In this document: piece after piece, positions 16,461 to 24,471 of the stretch
Position numbering within the stretch: the stretch's first letter is position 1
How the letters are laid out: each line of letters starts with the position of its first letter
Assembly (NCBI GenBank): GCA_963743575.1
Contig: CAVUQC010000004.1
Location: forward strand, 62,001 to 126,000
Direction: 5' to 3'
DNA length: 64,000 nt
From: DASUPK01 sp963743575
Lineage (GTDB): Bacteria; Actinomycetota; Thermoleophilia; Solirubrobacterales; 70-9
The notes under the pieces: generated by a model
Database searches by the model: none
Seen by the model: only the letters and a program-made list of their open reading frames with translations
What the model was told of the DNA's origin: nothing
Translations under genes and position numbers: made by a program

Positions 16461-17285
16461 ATGCGCGGCCGGACAATCCTGGCGCTTCTGTTGGTGGCTG
16501 TCGTCAACGCGGCCGGTTGCGGGGGGTCGGACCACAAGACGGTGAACCCCGAGGTGATGCTCGACGCCGCCGCGGCCCACCCGGTTACGAGCGCGAACAC
16601 CGACCTCGATCTGCGCGTCGCCGTCAGTGGCGTCGAGCAGCTCTCGGGGCCGCTGCGGCTGCGGCTCTCGGGCCCCTACGTGAGCGGAGCCGGCCGGACG
16701 GTCCCCCGGTTCGACTGGCGGATGAACGCGAGCGCCCTCGGTTTCCCGGTGGGAGGGCATCTCGCTTCGACCGGCGACAACGCCTATCTGACGGTCTATG
16801 GCGACAGCTACGAGGTGGGGACGGACGCCGTGGCCGCCGCGAACGCGCGGATCGCTGAGTCGCCGCCCGTCCATCCCCGGTCCTGGTTCGGCCGCGCCCG
16901 AGTTGTGGGGCAGGGGAACGAGGGCGGCGCCGACTGCGAGCGGATCTCCGCGCCGCTGCGCGGCGACGCGATGGCCCGTGACCTCCAGCCGCTGCTCGGC
17001 GGCCTGGGGCTCACCGAGACCCCCTCGGTGACCGGCAGGGCGACCGCCTGCGTGGGCTTCGACGACCGGGTCCTGCACGAGCTCGAAATCCGAGCCGTGT
17101 TGGAGGTCCCCGCTGCGGATCAGGCGGCGCTGCGGGGCGCCACCTCCATCGCCATCGACCTCGACCTGGTGATCAGCGATGTCGGGCAGGCGCAGGAGAT
17201 CTCGGCCCCGCGGGGTGGCGGAATACGGCCGATTCGGGACCTGGCGCTGACCCTCAACGACCTGGGCGTCCCAATTCCCCTGTAG
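16461..17285 (+). CDS. Lipoprotein, possible LppX/LprG-like fold
   Basis: 274 residues. Lipoprotein signal: MRGRTILALLLVAVVN followed by AAGCGGS, with the Cys as lipidation site. The mature part has alternating amphipathic strands (TDLDLRVAVSGVEQLSGPLR, FDWRMNASALGFPVGGHLAS, AYLTVYGDSYEVG) that resemble mycobacterial LppX/LprAFG lipid-binding lipoproteins. Two further cysteines (GGADCERIS and RATACVGFDD) may form a disulfide. Assignment to that fold is by pattern only. It is divergent from the acyl-CoA dehydrogenase. Confidence 0.65.
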   Translation: MRGRTILALLLVAVVNAAGCGGSDHKTVNPEVMLDAAAAHPVTSANTDLDLRVAVSGVEQLSGPLRLRLSGPYVSGAGRTVPRFDWRMNASALGFPVGGHLASTGDNAYLTVYGDSYEVGTDAVAAANARIAESPPVHPRSWFGRARVVGQGNEGGADCERISAPLRGDAMARDLQPLLGGLGLTETPSVTGRATACVGFDDRVLHELEIRAVLEVPAADQAALRGATSIAIDLDLVISDVGQAQEISAPRGGGIRPIRDLALTLNDLGVPIPL

Positions 17286-17298
17286 GCGCCTGGGCAAT

Positions 17299-17304
17299 TA
17301 GGCT
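17299..17304 (+). promoter_or_regulatory. Putative -10 box (TAGGCT), leaderless type
   Basis: TAGGCT ends 6 nt before the ATG at 17311, a spacing that puts transcription start on the start codon. Confidence 0.4.
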
Positions 17305-17310
17305 GCGCGC

Positions 17311-17559
17311 ATGGAATCAAGCGGTAGAAGCCCCGAGGACCGACGCGCCGCCGCCGAGGCGCGCGCCCGCGCTCGCACGGATGAGCCGCCTGCCACCGGC
17401 GATGAGGAGCTGATCGGCGGATCCGGGCCCCGAGGCGCGGAAGGGCCGATGGCTCATCACTACGGCGGTCCTGACGTCTACATGCGCCGCAGGCTGCTCG
17501 CCGGCGCGGCGGTGATCGTCGTGATCGTCCTGATCTTCCTGCTCGTCGGCGGCTGCTAG
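17311..17559 (+). CDS. Small tail-anchored membrane protein, unknown function
   Basis: 82 residues. The N-terminal half is charged and disordered (PEDRRAAAEARARARTDEP, then GDEELIGGSGPRGAEGP). The C-terminal helix LLAGAAVIVVIVLIFLLVGG ends the protein, giving a single-pass, tail-anchored topology. Not a family I recognise. A TAGGCT box 6 nt before the ATG suggests leaderless expression. Its TAG stop shares CTAG with the convergent lhgO stop. Confidence 0.6.
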   Translation: MESSGRSPEDRRAAAEARARARTDEPPATGDEELIGGSGPRGAEGPMAHHYGGPDVYMRRRLLAGAAVIVVIVLIFLLVGGC

Positions 17560-18764
17560 GCCTTCTCGGTCTCGTCGGCGATCAATCGCGCCAGCGCCAG
17601 GGAGGAGGTCGCCGCCGGGGAGGGGGCGTTCCGGACGTGTAGCGCCCGCTCTGTGCGGTGCACGACGAAGTCGTCGACCAGCTTCCCGTCGCGGTCGAGG
17701 GCCTGTGCGCGGATGCCGGACGGGCCCGGAAGCACGTCGCGCTCGCTCAGCTCGGGGACGAAGCGCCGGAGCTGCGAGACGAAGGAGCGTTTGCTGGCCG
17801 CGTGACGGATCTCGGTGAGGCCGGTGCGCCAGAAGCGAGCCGCGAGACGCCAGGTGCCGGGCCAGGTGACGTTCGATCGCAGGTCCTGCGCGCTCACCCG
17901 GCCGAGCCTGTAGGCGTCGCGGGCACCGACCATCAGCGCCGAGGGGCCGAGCAGCACCTCGCCGTCGATCGTCCTGGTCAGGTGGCCGCCGAGGAAGGGG
18001 AGGTCGGGATCCGGGACGGGGTAGATGGAGGCGTGCACGAGGTCCCGCCGCTCGGGGCGCAGGCGCAGGTACCCGCCCCTGAAAGGGACGATCCGCGGCT
18101 CGGCGGGGGCCCCGGCCGCGACCGCCAGCCGGTCGGACCAAGCGCCGGCGCAGCTCACGACGAAGCCGGCCTGCGTGGTGCCGAGCTCGTGCTCGACCTG
18201 GATGTGGGCCCCGGCGGGCATCAGCCGCCGGACCCCGGCGCCGGTGACCACACTGCCTCCGGCTTTCTCAACATCGGTCGCGTAGGAGGCGGCCACCTGG
18301 GCGAAGTCGACGACGCCGGTTGCAGGGGAGTGCAGGGCCGCGAGGCCGCGGACGTGCGGCTCGATCCCGGCGATCTCGTCGGCGTCGATCCAGCGCAGTC
18401 CCGGCACCTGGTTCTCCCGGCCCCGCCGCTCGAGCTCGTCGAGTCCCGGCAGCTCCGACTCGTCGGCGGCGACGATCAGCTTGCCGTCGCGGCGTGCCTC
18501 GATCCCGCGCTCGTCGCAGTAGGCGTAGAGCAGCCGGGCGCCCTCGACGCAGAGCCGCGCCTTCAGCGAGCCGGGCTCGTAGTAGATCCCGGCGTGGATC
18601 ACGCCGCTGGAGTGGGAGGTCTGGTGGGCCGCCAGCCGGTCCTCGCGCTCGAGGACGCAGAGGGTGGAGTCCGGATGGCGGATGAGGAGCTCGCGCGCGA
18701 CGGCCAGCCCCACGATTCCTCCGCCGACCACCACGACGTCGCAGGTGGCTGGCGGGACGGCCAT
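17556..18764 (-). CDS. lhgO: L-2-hydroxyglutarate oxidase
   Basis: A 402-residue FAD-dependent oxidoreductase that oxidises L-2-hydroxyglutarate to 2-oxoglutarate. The dinucleotide-binding motif VVVVGGGIVGLAVARELL is at the N-terminus, followed by SHSSGVIHAGIYYEPGSLKA, a hallmark of the LhgO family. VVSCAGAWSDRLA and the C-terminal PSPAATSSLALARLIADE complete the DAO fold. The LhgO assignment over other DAO members rests on the HAGIYY block and the near-family length. The ATG follows directly on a short divergent gap from the DNA ligase gene. Confidence 0.9.
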   Translation of the reverse strand: MAVPPATCDVVVVGGGIVGLAVARELLIRHPDSTLCVLEREDRLAAHQTSHSSGVIHAGIYYEPGSLKARLCVEGARLLYAYCDERGIEARRDGKLIVAADESELPGLDELERRGRENQVPGLRWIDADEIAGIEPHVRGLAALHSPATGVVDFAQVAASYATDVEKAGGSVVTGAGVRRLMPAGAHIQVEHELGTTQAGFVVSCAGAWSDRLAVAAGAPAEPRIVPFRGGYLRLRPERRDLVHASIYPVPDPDLPFLGGHLTRTIDGEVLLGPSALMVGARDAYRLGRVSAQDLRSNVTWPGTWRLAARFWRTGLTEIRHAASKRSFVSQLRRFVPELSERDVLPGPSGIRAQALDRDGKLVDDFVVHRTERALHVRNAPSPAATSSLALARLIADETEKA

Positions 18765-18785
18765 TGGCCGATGCTATGCCGCCAC

Positions 18786-18791
18786 TAGGAT
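18786..18791 (+). promoter_or_regulatory. Putative -10 box (TAGGAT), leaderless type
   Basis: TAGGAT ends 6 nt before the GTG start at 18798; no ribosome-binding site lies between them. Confidence 0.45.
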
Positions 18792-18797
18792 CGCGTC

Positions 18798-19766
18798 GTG
18801 GCCCTTCCCCTCAAGCCTCCGATCCAGCCACAGCTCGCCCTCTCACGCAAGGTGCTCCCGGAGGGCGAGGACTGGGTGTACGAGCCGAAGTACGACGGCT
18901 TCCGCGCGCTCGCCTTCGTGGACGGCGATGAGGTCTATCTGCAGTCGCGCGGCGGCAAGCCGCTGCGTCGCTACTTCCCCGAGGTTGAGTTTCCCGAGGG
19001 CCGGTATGTCCTCGACGGCGAGCTGGTGATCCTCGGCGAGGACGGGCGCGAGGAGTTCGACCTGCTGCAGAACCGGCTCCATCCGGCGGAATCGCGGGTG
19101 AGGATGCTGGCGGAGAAGACACCTGCCCGGTTCCGTGCCTTCGATCTGCTGGCCGTTGATCGGCGCAAGCTGATGGGCAAGTCGTTCGCGGAGCGGCGTG
19201 GCGAGCTCGAGGAGCTGATCGCCGCGGCGCCGGGCCGCAAGAAAAGCGCCTCGTGCTCGGTCGAGCTGACGCCCCTCTATAAGACGGCGAAGAGCGCCGA
19301 GCCCCTGCTGCTCTCCGGTGAGGGCGTGATCGCGAAGGAGCGCGACGCAATCTACAAGCCCGGGCAGCGACGGGGGATGGTGAAGATCAAGCGGGTCCGG
19401 ACGATCGACTGCGTGGTGATGGGCTGGCGGCCTGGCAAGCACGCCGGGACGGTCGGTTCGCTGATCCTGGGCCTGTACGAGAAGGGGAAGCTGCGGCCGA
19501 TCGGCCACACCTCGGGGCTGAAGGCGAAGGAGAAGAAGGAGCTCGTGAAGACCCTGAAGCCGTACGAGACCGGTGAGCGGGGGTCAGGGGATCCGAGCCG
19601 CTGGGATGCCGACCGCGACCTCGAGTGGCACTCACTGCGGCCGGAGCTGGTGGTCGAGGTGACCTATGACCACACCAGCGGCGGCCGCATCCGCCACGGC
19701 TCGAAGATCGTCCGCTGGCGCGAGGACAAGGCGCCGAAGGACTGCAAGATCGACCAGCTGGTCTGA
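18798..19766 (+). CDS. ATP-dependent DNA ligase (NHEJ type, LigC/LigD ligase domain)
   Basis: A 322-residue ligase sealing DNA nicks with ATP. The adenylated Lys is in YEPKYDGFRAL (motif I), followed by LQSRGG (III-like), VLDGELVIL, FDLLAVD, GEGVIAKERDAIYKPGQRRG (IV) and MVKIKRVRTIDCVVMGW (V), then an OB fold. Size and spacing fit stand-alone actinobacterial LigC or the ligase module of LigD. GTG start, with TAGGAT 6 nt upstream. The LigD-type polymerase is encoded separately at 21531-22556, so the NHEJ activities are split. No ku gene is in the window. Confidence 0.9.
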   Translation: MALPLKPPIQPQLALSRKVLPEGEDWVYEPKYDGFRALAFVDGDEVYLQSRGGKPLRRYFPEVEFPEGRYVLDGELVILGEDGREEFDLLQNRLHPAESRVRMLAEKTPARFRAFDLLAVDRRKLMGKSFAERRGELEELIAAAPGRKKSASCSVELTPLYKTAKSAEPLLLSGEGVIAKERDAIYKPGQRRGMVKIKRVRTIDCVVMGWRPGKHAGTVGSLILGLYEKGKLRPIGHTSGLKAKEKKELVKTLKPYETGERGSGDPSRWDADRDLEWHSLRPELVVEVTYDHTSGGRIRHGSKIVRWREDKAPKDCKIDQLV

Positions 19767-19773
19767 GCTGCGC

Positions 19774-20532
19774 TCAGCGCGACGGTCCCCAGGAGACCGT
19801 CTGGGTTTGGGTGACCGCGTGGAGGATGTGCGGCCAGACGTAGACCTCCCAGGTGGCCGCGACGATCAGCATCGGGATCGCGAGGGCCACGGTGACGAAG
19901 GTCGCGGCGAGGAGCTGATCCCACTCTCCCTTCCGGCTCGCGATCGTCCACGCCGCAAGCGGCAGGAAGACGGCGGTCAGCTCGAGCAGGGCGTGGGGGA
20001 GGGCGGTGACGACGAGCAGCGGAACCGAGATTCCGAGGTCCCAGGAGATCGTCGAGCCGACGAGGCCGAGGGCGATCGTCTGCGTGAACAGCGAAAAGCA
20101 GGTCACGCCGATCACCCAGGCGAACGCAATCGGCCGCGCCCTCTCGTGGACCATGCGGGAGAGGCCGGTGTGGCGCTCGGCGGTCAGGGGCAGCGTGGCG
20201 CCGGCGATGAAGCCGGCCACGCAGGCGAAGGCATGCAGCGCGAGCACCAGCGAATTGCGCCCCAGGACTCCGAGGACGCGGTCGGGACTGGCGCCACCGT
20301 GGGCGGTCGGGCCGTAGTGAAATCCGTAGTCGGGCTTCAGCAGGGTGGCCGCCACGGTCACTGCCGCGAGCAGGCCGAGCGCAATCAGGACGGCCCCGAC
20401 GAACCAGGTTCGAATGACCGGCCAGGGATCCTCGCCCCATCCTTCGAGGATCGAGCGGGTCCGGCGCATGCCGTGGACGAGGACGTACTGGTTCGTGTCC
20501 ATGCCCCCATCCATCGGCCCGGCCCCGGGCAT
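19774..20532 (-). CDS. Integral membrane protein, SpoIIM-like
   Basis: About 252 residues (242 if translation starts at the ATG before DTNQYVLVHG). At least five hydrophobic helices: TWFVGAVLIALGLLAAVTV, SLVLALHAFACVAGFIAGAT, FAWVIGVTCFSLFTQTIALG, a central helix and FVTVALAIPMLIVAATWEVY. The segment TALPHALLELTAVFLPLAAW resembles the stage II sporulation protein M (SpoIIM) family signature, in which PHG/PHA and Glu are conserved. Family membership is tentative. It follows the frameshifted AbiEi-like gene with only 3 bp between, on the same strand. Confidence 0.6.
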   Translation of the reverse strand: MPGAGPMDGGMDTNQYVLVHGMRRTRSILEGWGEDPWPVIRTWFVGAVLIALGLLAAVTVAATLLKPDYGFHYGPTAHGGASPDRVLGVLGRNSLVLALHAFACVAGFIAGATLPLTAERHTGLSRMVHERARPIAFAWVIGVTCFSLFTQTIALGLVGSTISWDLGISVPLLVVTALPHALLELTAVFLPLAAWTIASRKGEWDQLLAATFVTVALAIPMLIVAATWEVYVWPHILHAVTQTQTVSWGPSR

Positions 20533-20535
20533 GCA

Positions 20536-21463
20536 TTAGGGCGAGAGCGAGATCTGGCCCGCGTCGGAGGCAAGCCGGTTCAGCAGCGCGCGGAGATCGG
20601 TGAGCATCGGCTCGGGGTTCTCGACCACATCGGCCCAGGTGTAGCGGCGGAACTCATCGCCTCGCGCCCTGGCCTCGCGCTCTCGCTCCCGGTCCCGCTC
20701 CCAGGAATGGCGGGTGTGGTGGTAGCGGAAGCTGTCGAGCTCGACCGTCAGGCGGTGGCTTTGGCCAGCGGCAGTCGACCCGATGGTTGCCGGCCGGCAG
20801 GTTGGTCTCCGGAGGCGGGAGGCCTGCGTCGTGAACAACGGCGATGAAGGTGGACTCCAGGCGGCTGAGCGTGACTGGGATGTCTCCCCAGAGGACGCGC
20901 CGGAGCTTCCTCGCTCCGGGCCAGTTGGGGCGGCGGGCGAGGATCGCCTCGACCGAGCTGGGACGGATCCGAAACCGGACCTCGGCTTCGTGGACGGCGC
21001 GCGCCAGCTCCGGCTCCGAGAGCACGCCGGCCAGGTCGACGAGTGTGCGCGGGACGGTGATGACCGGGATGTCTCGCCAGACCGTTCCGTCGGTTAGGTC
21101 GGTTCGCCGGGCGCGGCGTGCGACCACACCCTTGGGGCCGCGCTGCGAGGCCGTGAGAACTTCAGGCAATGAAGGTGGGCCTCTGAGGAGGCCGAGGAGG
21201 TGCGCAGCCGCTCTTCCGGCGAGGAGGGAGCCGGCTCCACAGGCCTTCACTGCGGCCAGGTAGCGGGCTTCGAGGCTCGGGGCGGCGTGGCCCACCCGGA
21301 AAACACCGCGATGAATGGGGACCAGGCTCTGGATACGCACTCGCCAGGTGATCTGCGCCGAGCTGATCCCGGCGGCGAGCATCTCGCTGCGAGTCACGAT
21401 CCCGTGAGAATCGCGCGCCAGCTCGGCGAGAATGCTCTCGACTGTCCTTCGCTGAGTCGACAC
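20536..21463 (-). pseudogene. AbiEi-antitoxin/DUF559-like protein, frameshifted copy
   Basis: Paralogue of the intact gene at 53849-54748. From GTG 21463 it reads MSTQRRTVESILAEL, then HGIVTRSEMLAAGISSAQI (winged-helix, AbiEi antitoxin-type), VHRGVFRVGHAAPSLEARYL, and at TTT 20760-20762 it loses frame just after VDCRWP. The continuation HRLTVELDSFRYHHTRHSWE and GDEFRRYTWADVVENPEPML is in the next frame and matches the intact copy's DUF559 nuclease-like end. One base fewer in the triplet run restores ~308 residues. Pseudogene or homopolymer error. The start codon is the centre of a perfect inverted repeat. Confidence 0.75.
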
Positions 21464-21470
21464 TGTCGAC
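21456..21470. promoter_or_regulatory. Inverted repeat centred on the GTG start codon
   Basis: GTCGACACTGTCGAC on the plus strand: 7-bp arms around one central base, 21463, which is the first base of the minus-strand GTG. The intact paralogue has the same arrangement at 54739-54757 with entirely different arms. Candidate operator or start-sequestering hairpin. Confidence 0.6.
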
Positions 21471-21530
21471 CTCAAGCAGGACGGTTCGGCGATTCGCCCC
21501 GGTCAGCGACTCTTCATTGCCGGTCTTGAC

Positions 21531-22556
21531 TCAGTTCTTCCGAGCCTTCGACGGCTGCACGCGCTTCGGCTCGCCTCGCTGCTTCGCGAAGTGCGGCGGC
21601 CACGGAGCGTCGCCGAGTCCGCCCTCCTCGTCCCGCCGGGCCAGGTCGAGCATCGCGTCGAGCGAACCCGCGTGAGCGTCGATCTCCGCGGCCGGGTCCC
21701 CGTTCTTCCTCAGCCGGTCTGGAACCGTGTCGAGCCGCAATTCCGCCGGCTCGACATCCGGAACCTCATCCCAGGAGAGCGGGCAGCAGACCCGGGCGTC
21801 GGGGACCGGCCTGACCGAATACCCGGACGCGATCGTCCGGTCGCGAGCGTTCTGGTTGTAGTCGACGAAGACTCCGTGGCGCTCCTCCTTCCACCACTTG
21901 CTGGTGGCGTTCTTCGGCACGCGACGCTCCACCTCTCGCGCCAGGGCCAGCGCCGCCCGGCGCACCTCGATGTAGTCCCACCGCGGCTCGATCCGGACGT
22001 TGACGTGGATCCCGCGGGAGCCGGACGTCTTCGGATAGCCGACCAGGCCGTGCTCGGTGAGCACCTCCTTGACGCACATCGCCACCTTGCGGACCGTGTT
22101 CCAGCGAACGCCCGGCTGCGGGTCGAGGTCCACCCGCAGCTCGTCGGGGTGATCGAGGTCAGAACGGCGGACCGGGTGCGGGTTGAAGTCAACGACCCCG
22201 AGGTTCACGGCCCAGGCGAGGTGCGCGGCGTCGTTCACCACCAGCTCAGTCGCCGTCCGGCCGCTCGGGAAGGTGAAGGTCGCCGTCTGCAGCCAGTCCG
22301 GCGCTCCCTTGGGCACCCGCTTCTGGAAGAAGAACTCGCCGCCCACGCCGTCGACGAAGCGCTTCATGGTGCCGGGCCGCTCGCGCAGCTGGTTGACCGC
22401 GGCGTCCTGAACAGCGATGTAGTACTCGACCAGGTCGAGCTTCGTGAACTTCGGTTTGGGGAAGAAGATCTTGTCCGGGTTCGACAGCCGGACCTCGCGC
22501 CCCGCCAACTCGATCGTCGTGTATTTCGACTTCGCCACCGTGGACATCTTCTCCAT
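21531..22556 (-). CDS. NHEJ DNA polymerase/primase (LigD polymerase domain)
   Basis: A 341-residue stand-alone archaeo-eukaryotic-primase-type polymerase, as in the PolDom of LigD, which fills gaps at double-strand breaks and prefers ribonucleotides. Visible motifs: VRLSNPDKIFFPKPKFTKLD at the start, VVNDAAHLAWAVNLG, the metal-binding LRVDLDPQPG (DxD), the SGSRGIHVNVRI loop, and DYNQNARDRTIASGYSVRP. A Lys/Arg-rich tail ends the protein. The partner ligase gene is at 18798-19766 on the opposite strand. Confidence 0.92.
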   Translation of the reverse strand: MEKMSTVAKSKYTTIELAGREVRLSNPDKIFFPKPKFTKLDLVEYYIAVQDAAVNQLRERPGTMKRFVDGVGGEFFFQKRVPKGAPDWLQTATFTFPSGRTATELVVNDAAHLAWAVNLGVVDFNPHPVRRSDLDHPDELRVDLDPQPGVRWNTVRKVAMCVKEVLTEHGLVGYPKTSGSRGIHVNVRIEPRWDYIEVRRAALALAREVERRVPKNATSKWWKEERHGVFVDYNQNARDRTIASGYSVRPVPDARVCCPLSWDEVPDVEPAELRLDTVPDRLRKNGDPAAEIDAHAGSLDAMLDLARRDEEGGLGDAPWPPHFAKQRGEPKRVQPSKARKN

Positions 22557-22593
22557 TCGGACCGCGGATCAGAGGCCGACTCATCGGCGCTGA

Positions 22594-23508
22594 TTGAATC
22601 CACGGATCGAAACGCTCCAGACGCTGACCTACGAGGTGACCGGGGCAATCGCCCGGATCACCCTGAACCGGCCCGAGCGCGGCAACGGGATCACGCTCGA
22701 GATGCCGCGCGAGCTCGCCGACTGCGTCGAGCGCGCGAACCTCGACCCCGACGTCCACGTCATCGCCCTGGCAGGCAACGGCTCCGGCTTCTGCGGCGGC
22801 TACGACCTGGTCGCGTCCGCGGAGCACGAAATGGAGGGCGTCGCCCAGCCGGATGCACCCGAGGGATCGCCACTGGACCCGATGGTCCAGGCTCGGAACC
22901 ACGATCCGTCAGGCACGTGGGATCCGGTCACCGACTACCAGATGATGAGCCGCAACCTGCGCGGCTTCATGAGCCTCTTCCACTCGGAGAAGCCGACCGT
23001 CTGCAAGGTCCACGGCTACTGCGTGGCGGGCGGGACCGACATGGCGCTCTGCTCGGACCTGCTCGTGGTGGAGGACACGGCCAAGATCGGCTACCCGCCG
23101 GCGCGGGTGTGGGGCGTCCCGACGAGCGCCCTCTGGGCCTATCGCGTCGGCCCAGCGCGAGCGAAGCGCCTGCTCCTCACCGGCGACTCGATAGACGGCA
23201 CAACCGCCGCGGAGTGGGGGCTGGCCTGTGAGGTCGCACCGGCTGCGGAGCTCGACGAGCGGTTCGAGTCACTGCTCGAGCGGATCGGGCGCGTCCCGAT
23301 CAACCAGCTGGTCATGCACAAGCTGCTCGTGAACCAGGCGCTCTACGCCCAGGGCCTGCAGGCCACCCAGGCGATGGGCGTCTTCTTCGACGGGATCGCC
23401 CGCCACACGCCGGAGGGGTTCGCGTGGCAGCAGCTCGCCGCCGAGAAGGGCTTCAAGGAGGCCGTGCGCGAGCGGGACGAGCCCTTCGGCGACGTAGGGC
23501 TTGGGTAG
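22594..23508 (+). CDS. Enoyl-CoA hydratase/isomerase (crotonase) family protein
   Basis: A 304-residue crotonase-fold protein acting on acyl-CoA thioesters. The N-terminal IARITLNRPERGNGITLEM, the oxyanion-hole segments GNGSGFCGGYDL and KVHGYCVAGGTDMALCSDL, and the downstream GYPPARVWGVP are standard. The usual general-base Glu positions are not obvious, so hydratase versus another crotonase reaction is open. The start is a TTG without a clear ribosome-binding site and is therefore uncertain. A PaaI-type thioesterase follows 12 bp later, which supports a role in acyl-CoA metabolism. Confidence 0.85.
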   Translation: MNPRIETLQTLTYEVTGAIARITLNRPERGNGITLEMPRELADCVERANLDPDVHVIALAGNGSGFCGGYDLVASAEHEMEGVAQPDAPEGSPLDPMVQARNHDPSGTWDPVTDYQMMSRNLRGFMSLFHSEKPTVCKVHGYCVAGGTDMALCSDLLVVEDTAKIGYPPARVWGVPTSALWAYRVGPARAKRLLLTGDSIDGTTAAEWGLACEVAPAAELDERFESLLERIGRVPINQLVMHKLLVNQALYAQGLQATQAMGVFFDGIARHTPEGFAWQQLAAEKGFKEAVRERDEPFGDVGLG

Positions 23509-23511
23509 GGT
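23506..23511 (+). promoter_or_regulatory. Putative -10 box (TAGGGT), leaderless type
   Basis: TAGGGT overlaps the stop codon of the crotonase gene and ends 9 nt before the GTG of the thioesterase, allowing separate leaderless transcription of the latter. Confidence 0.35.
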
Positions 23512-23520
23512 GACCCGCCC

Positions 23521-23982
23521 GTGAACCCCGAGATCACCCCAAAGACCATCAGCACCTGGCTGCCCGGCACGTTCCCGGGCGACATGGCGATCGAGCCGCT
23601 CGATATCAACGACGAGATCTCGACCGGTCGCATGGTGGTCGACAAGCGGCATCTGCATCCGGGCGGGTTCGTCCACGGCGGCGTCTGGACGGCGTTCGGC
23701 GACTCGGTCGCGGCGTGGGCGACCTTTCGCGCGCTGCCCCCCAACCATGACTTCACGACGATCGAGCTGAAGCTGAATGTCTTCTCCGCCGGGGTCCTCG
23801 GCGACGAGCTGATCTGCGAAGCACGGCCTCTGCACGTGGGGCGCAGCACCGCGGTGATCGAGGCCAAGATTCGCAAGGGGGAGAAGCCGGTGGCGAACCT
23901 GATCGTCACCCAGTTCGTACTTCCCGGCCGCGATCCGAGGGCCGAGCGTCCGGCGCCGGGCGACTATCCGCCCGGTGACTAG
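23521..23982 (+). CDS. PaaI-type hotdog-fold thioesterase
   Basis: 153 residues. Likely hydrolyses an acyl-CoA or aryl-CoA thioester in the cytoplasm. The hotdog signature HLHPGGFVHGGVWTAFGDSV contains the HGG motif with the catalytic Asp-region downstream, followed by the long-strand segment TTIELKLNVFSAGVLGDELI and the EARPLHVGRSTAVIEAKIRK block typical of PaaI. Starts with GTG. Lies 12 bp downstream of the crotonase gene and probably shares its pathway. Confidence 0.88.
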   Translation: MNPEITPKTISTWLPGTFPGDMAIEPLDINDEISTGRMVVDKRHLHPGGFVHGGVWTAFGDSVAAWATFRALPPNHDFTTIELKLNVFSAGVLGDELICEARPLHVGRSTAVIEAKIRKGEKPVANLIVTQFVLPGRDPRAERPAPGDYPPGD

Positions 23983-24075
23983 ACCGGCTGCTCGAGTAGA
24001 CCTCCTCCGGCCCTTGCGTGACCCACCCGGTGGGCGTAGGGTCAATTGCAAGTCACAGCAGCAGAGGAGGATGAA

Positions 24076-24465
24076 ATGGGTGAGAACGCAGACGCCGTCA
24101 AGGAGCGTTGGGATGACTTTGCCAAGGGCGACTTGGACGCGGCTGTCTCGACGACCGACGAGAACGCCGAGATCAGGCTTCCCGAGACCCTGCCCTGGGG
24201 CGGTACATACAAGGGCCCTGACGGGTTCAAGGAAATGATCCAGAAGTTCCTGTCGAACTTCGAGTCCGTCGAACCGAATCCCACAGCCTTCCTCGAGGCC
24301 GACGACGGCGAGACCGTCGTCGTGGTCGTCGATGGCACTGGGAAGACGAAGTCGGGCAATGAGCTCGGCGGCCGCTCGGTGTGGCTCTACAAGGTGAACG
24401 ACGGAAAGCTCATGGGCGCGGAGTTCTTCGGTGACACCGCGGAGGCGCGCGATGCCGTGGGCTGA
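24076..24465 (+). CDS. SnoaL-like (NTF2-fold) protein
   Basis: 129 residues with the SnoaL/NTF2 pattern: an N-terminal helix AVKERWDDFAKGDLDAAVST, AEIRLPETLPWGGTYKGPDG, a helix FKEMIQKFLSNFES and the strands EADDGETVVVVVDGTG and SVWLYKVNDGKLMGAEFFGD. Such proteins are small isomerases, hydrolases or ligand binders; the role here is unknown. ATG 24076 is preceded by AGAGGAGGA. TAGGGT at 24037-24042 may be the -10 box, giving a leadered mRNA. Confidence 0.82.
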   Translation: MGENADAVKERWDDFAKGDLDAAVSTTDENAEIRLPETLPWGGTYKGPDGFKEMIQKFLSNFESVEPNPTAFLEADDGETVVVVVDGTGKTKSGNELGGRSVWLYKVNDGKLMGAEFFGDTAEARDAVG

Positions 24466-24471
24466 CGTGCC

